Source: an uncultured Niabella sp.
Lineage (GTDB): Bacteria > Bacteroidota > Bacteroidia > Chitinophagales > Chitinophagaceae
Assembly: GCA_934486785.1 (NCBI GenBank)
Contig: CAKSQK010000007.1
Coordinates: 53,745 to 117,744, forward strand
Length of the DNA: 64,000 bases
Direction of reading: 5' to 3'
Of this stretch, positions 63,740-64,000 are shown piece by piece. Under the pieces are notes generated by a model. It had not been told where the DNA came from. It made no database searches and saw only the letters and a list, made by a program, of their open reading frames with translations. The position numbers and the translations under genes were made by a program. How positions within the stretch are numbered: position 1 is the first letter of the stretch; the number at the start of each line of letters is the position of its first letter.

Positions 63740-63874
63740 CCACTAACAGCGGCTTGGCGTAATGGCGGGTGCAGTGCTTCGTATGACAGTTTTGTGGTAG
63801 GTTCAAGTGCAGTTCTTCGATTGAACATTTGTGCTAAAAATCCGCCACTACGCCAAGCCGCAAAACGTTAGCGG
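63740..63874. repeat. Long imperfect palindrome, attC-like
   Basis: Left arm 63749-63768 pairs with right arm 63842-63861 in 19 of 20 positions. Outer CTAAC (63743-63747) pairs with GTTAG (63867-63871). The spacers between outer and inner arms differ in length (1 versus 5 nt), so bases stay unpaired on one strand, as in integron attC sites. The central 73 nt contain a smaller GTTCAA/TTGAAC repeat. Pairing is seen; function as a recombination site is inferred. A transcription terminator is unlikely because no T-run follows directly. Confidence 0.75.
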
Positions 63875-63938
63875 TAATTTTTACAGACAATACCACTCAC
63901 CATAACGACAACATACAAATGAAAGACCCGAAAGACAA

Positions 63939-64000
63939 ATGAATATTATAAAAAAGAATTTCGCTATTTGGACAATCGTTGCTATGAATTTAGTCTTGAC
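63939..64000 (+). CDS. Start of a further gene, cut by the window end
   Basis: ATG at 63939 opens a frame for 20 codons to the window edge: MNIIKKNFAIWTIVAMNLVL, a basic N-terminus followed by a hydrophobic helix, as in a signal peptide or membrane protein. It follows 64 nt behind the palindrome and could be the first gene of the next cassette. It does not resemble the start of MerA. Product unknown. Confidence 0.4.
   Translation, partial: MNIIKKNFAIWTIVAMNLVL

Larger units (their letters stand above)
62434..63874 (+). mobile_element. Possible gene cassette with mercury-transport genes
   Basis: The unit starts at GTTAGTGG (62434-62441) and ends at GTTAGCGG (63867-63874), the latter closing a long imperfect palindrome. 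It contains its own promoter and three co-directional genes, and is more A-rich (frequent GAC, ACA, AAA) than the genes before 62.1 kb. A new frame begins just past the right boundary. This is the layout of integron gene cassettes, but no integrase is in the window and the ends fit the GTTRRRY consensus only in part, so a different kind of repeat-bounded element is possible. Confidence 0.4.

Noticed and set aside
63617-63871. 84-codon plus-strand frame over the GDCCVxC gene and palindrome
   Set aside because: It runs through the palindrome arms, and the frame at 63513 has the recognised cysteine signature.
1-64000. CRISPR arrays, rRNA and tRNA genes
   Set aside because: I saw no regularly spaced repeats, no conserved rRNA blocks and no cloverleaf with TTC-type T-loop in the intergenic regions read; short tRNAs could be missed without a computed scan.
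62434-64000. Integron integrase or transposase gene as driver of the cassette-like unit
   Set aside because: No frame in the window has recombinase motifs; if present it must lie outside.

Overview
The window looks like a chromosomal segment of a Bacteroidetes bacterium, most likely of the family Chitinophagaceae. This rests on lineage-typical families (DUF4836, DUF4834, DUF2807, a TamA-like protein with a lipoprotein signal, FHS-type sugar porter) and on the Bacteroidetes promoter element TAnnTTTG in front of many genes. No rRNA, tRNA, CRISPR array or insertion-sequence transposase was seen. Most of the window is ordinary, densely packed core genome on both strands; only the last ~1.6 kb looks acquired.

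Layout. 1-1466: 5' part of dnaX (minus), cut by the window edge, with an A9 slippery run. 1.7-5.1 kb: secreted glycosidase-like protein and FHS sugar symporter. 5.2-9.1 kb: LMW tyrosine phosphatase, hisS, a possible 30-residue membrane peptide, DUF4836 lipoprotein. 9.1-11.2 kb (minus): CPBP protease, cdsA, DUF4834. 11.4-18.7 kb: rimP-nusA-infB, SurA-like chaperone, dprA. 18.7-27.1 kb: Y-family polymerase, guaB, DUF2807 protein, guaA, periplasmic binding protein, cysteine desulfurase, IscA-type protein. 27.2-32.8 kb: TerC, asnB-like amidotransferase, GT4 glycosyltransferase, CpsB-type phosphatase, sigma factor. 32.9-35.4 kb: SDR, FAH-family hydrolase and lactonase, matching three steps of the non-phosphorylated L-fucose (or L-rhamnose) route. 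35.4-43.9 kb (minus): YihY/BrkB, TamL, TamB. 43.9-54.4 kb: PA2169 protein, small membrane protein, PPOX protein, MBL hydrolase, membrane Fe-S protein, PyrR-like PRTase, ABC-2 permease, cysS, membrane MutS-like ATPase, dusB. 54.4-62.1 kb: alkaline phosphatase, divergent formiminoglutamase-like protein, two complementary M16 peptidases around a LytS/LytTR two-component pair.

62.4-63.9 kb: a compact, more A-rich mercury module (ArsR-type regulator, MerTP fusion, GDCCVxC protein). Its promoter overlaps an 8-bp inverted repeat that looks like the ArsR operator. It is bounded on the left by GTTAGTGG and on the right by GTTAGCGG at the end of a ~135-bp imperfect palindrome. This resembles an integron-type gene cassette with an attC-like site, and another reading frame starts right after it. 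It is the most unusual system in the window. No integrase gene lies within the window, so the cassette reading is inference.

Other points: an A9 run in dnaX where a slip of one base either way meets a stop codon at once (possible gamma/tau switch); an extended -7 promoter core TAnnTTnGC, often only 4-10 nt before the start codon; and a M16 pair in which one protein has the zinc site and the other the R/Y motif.
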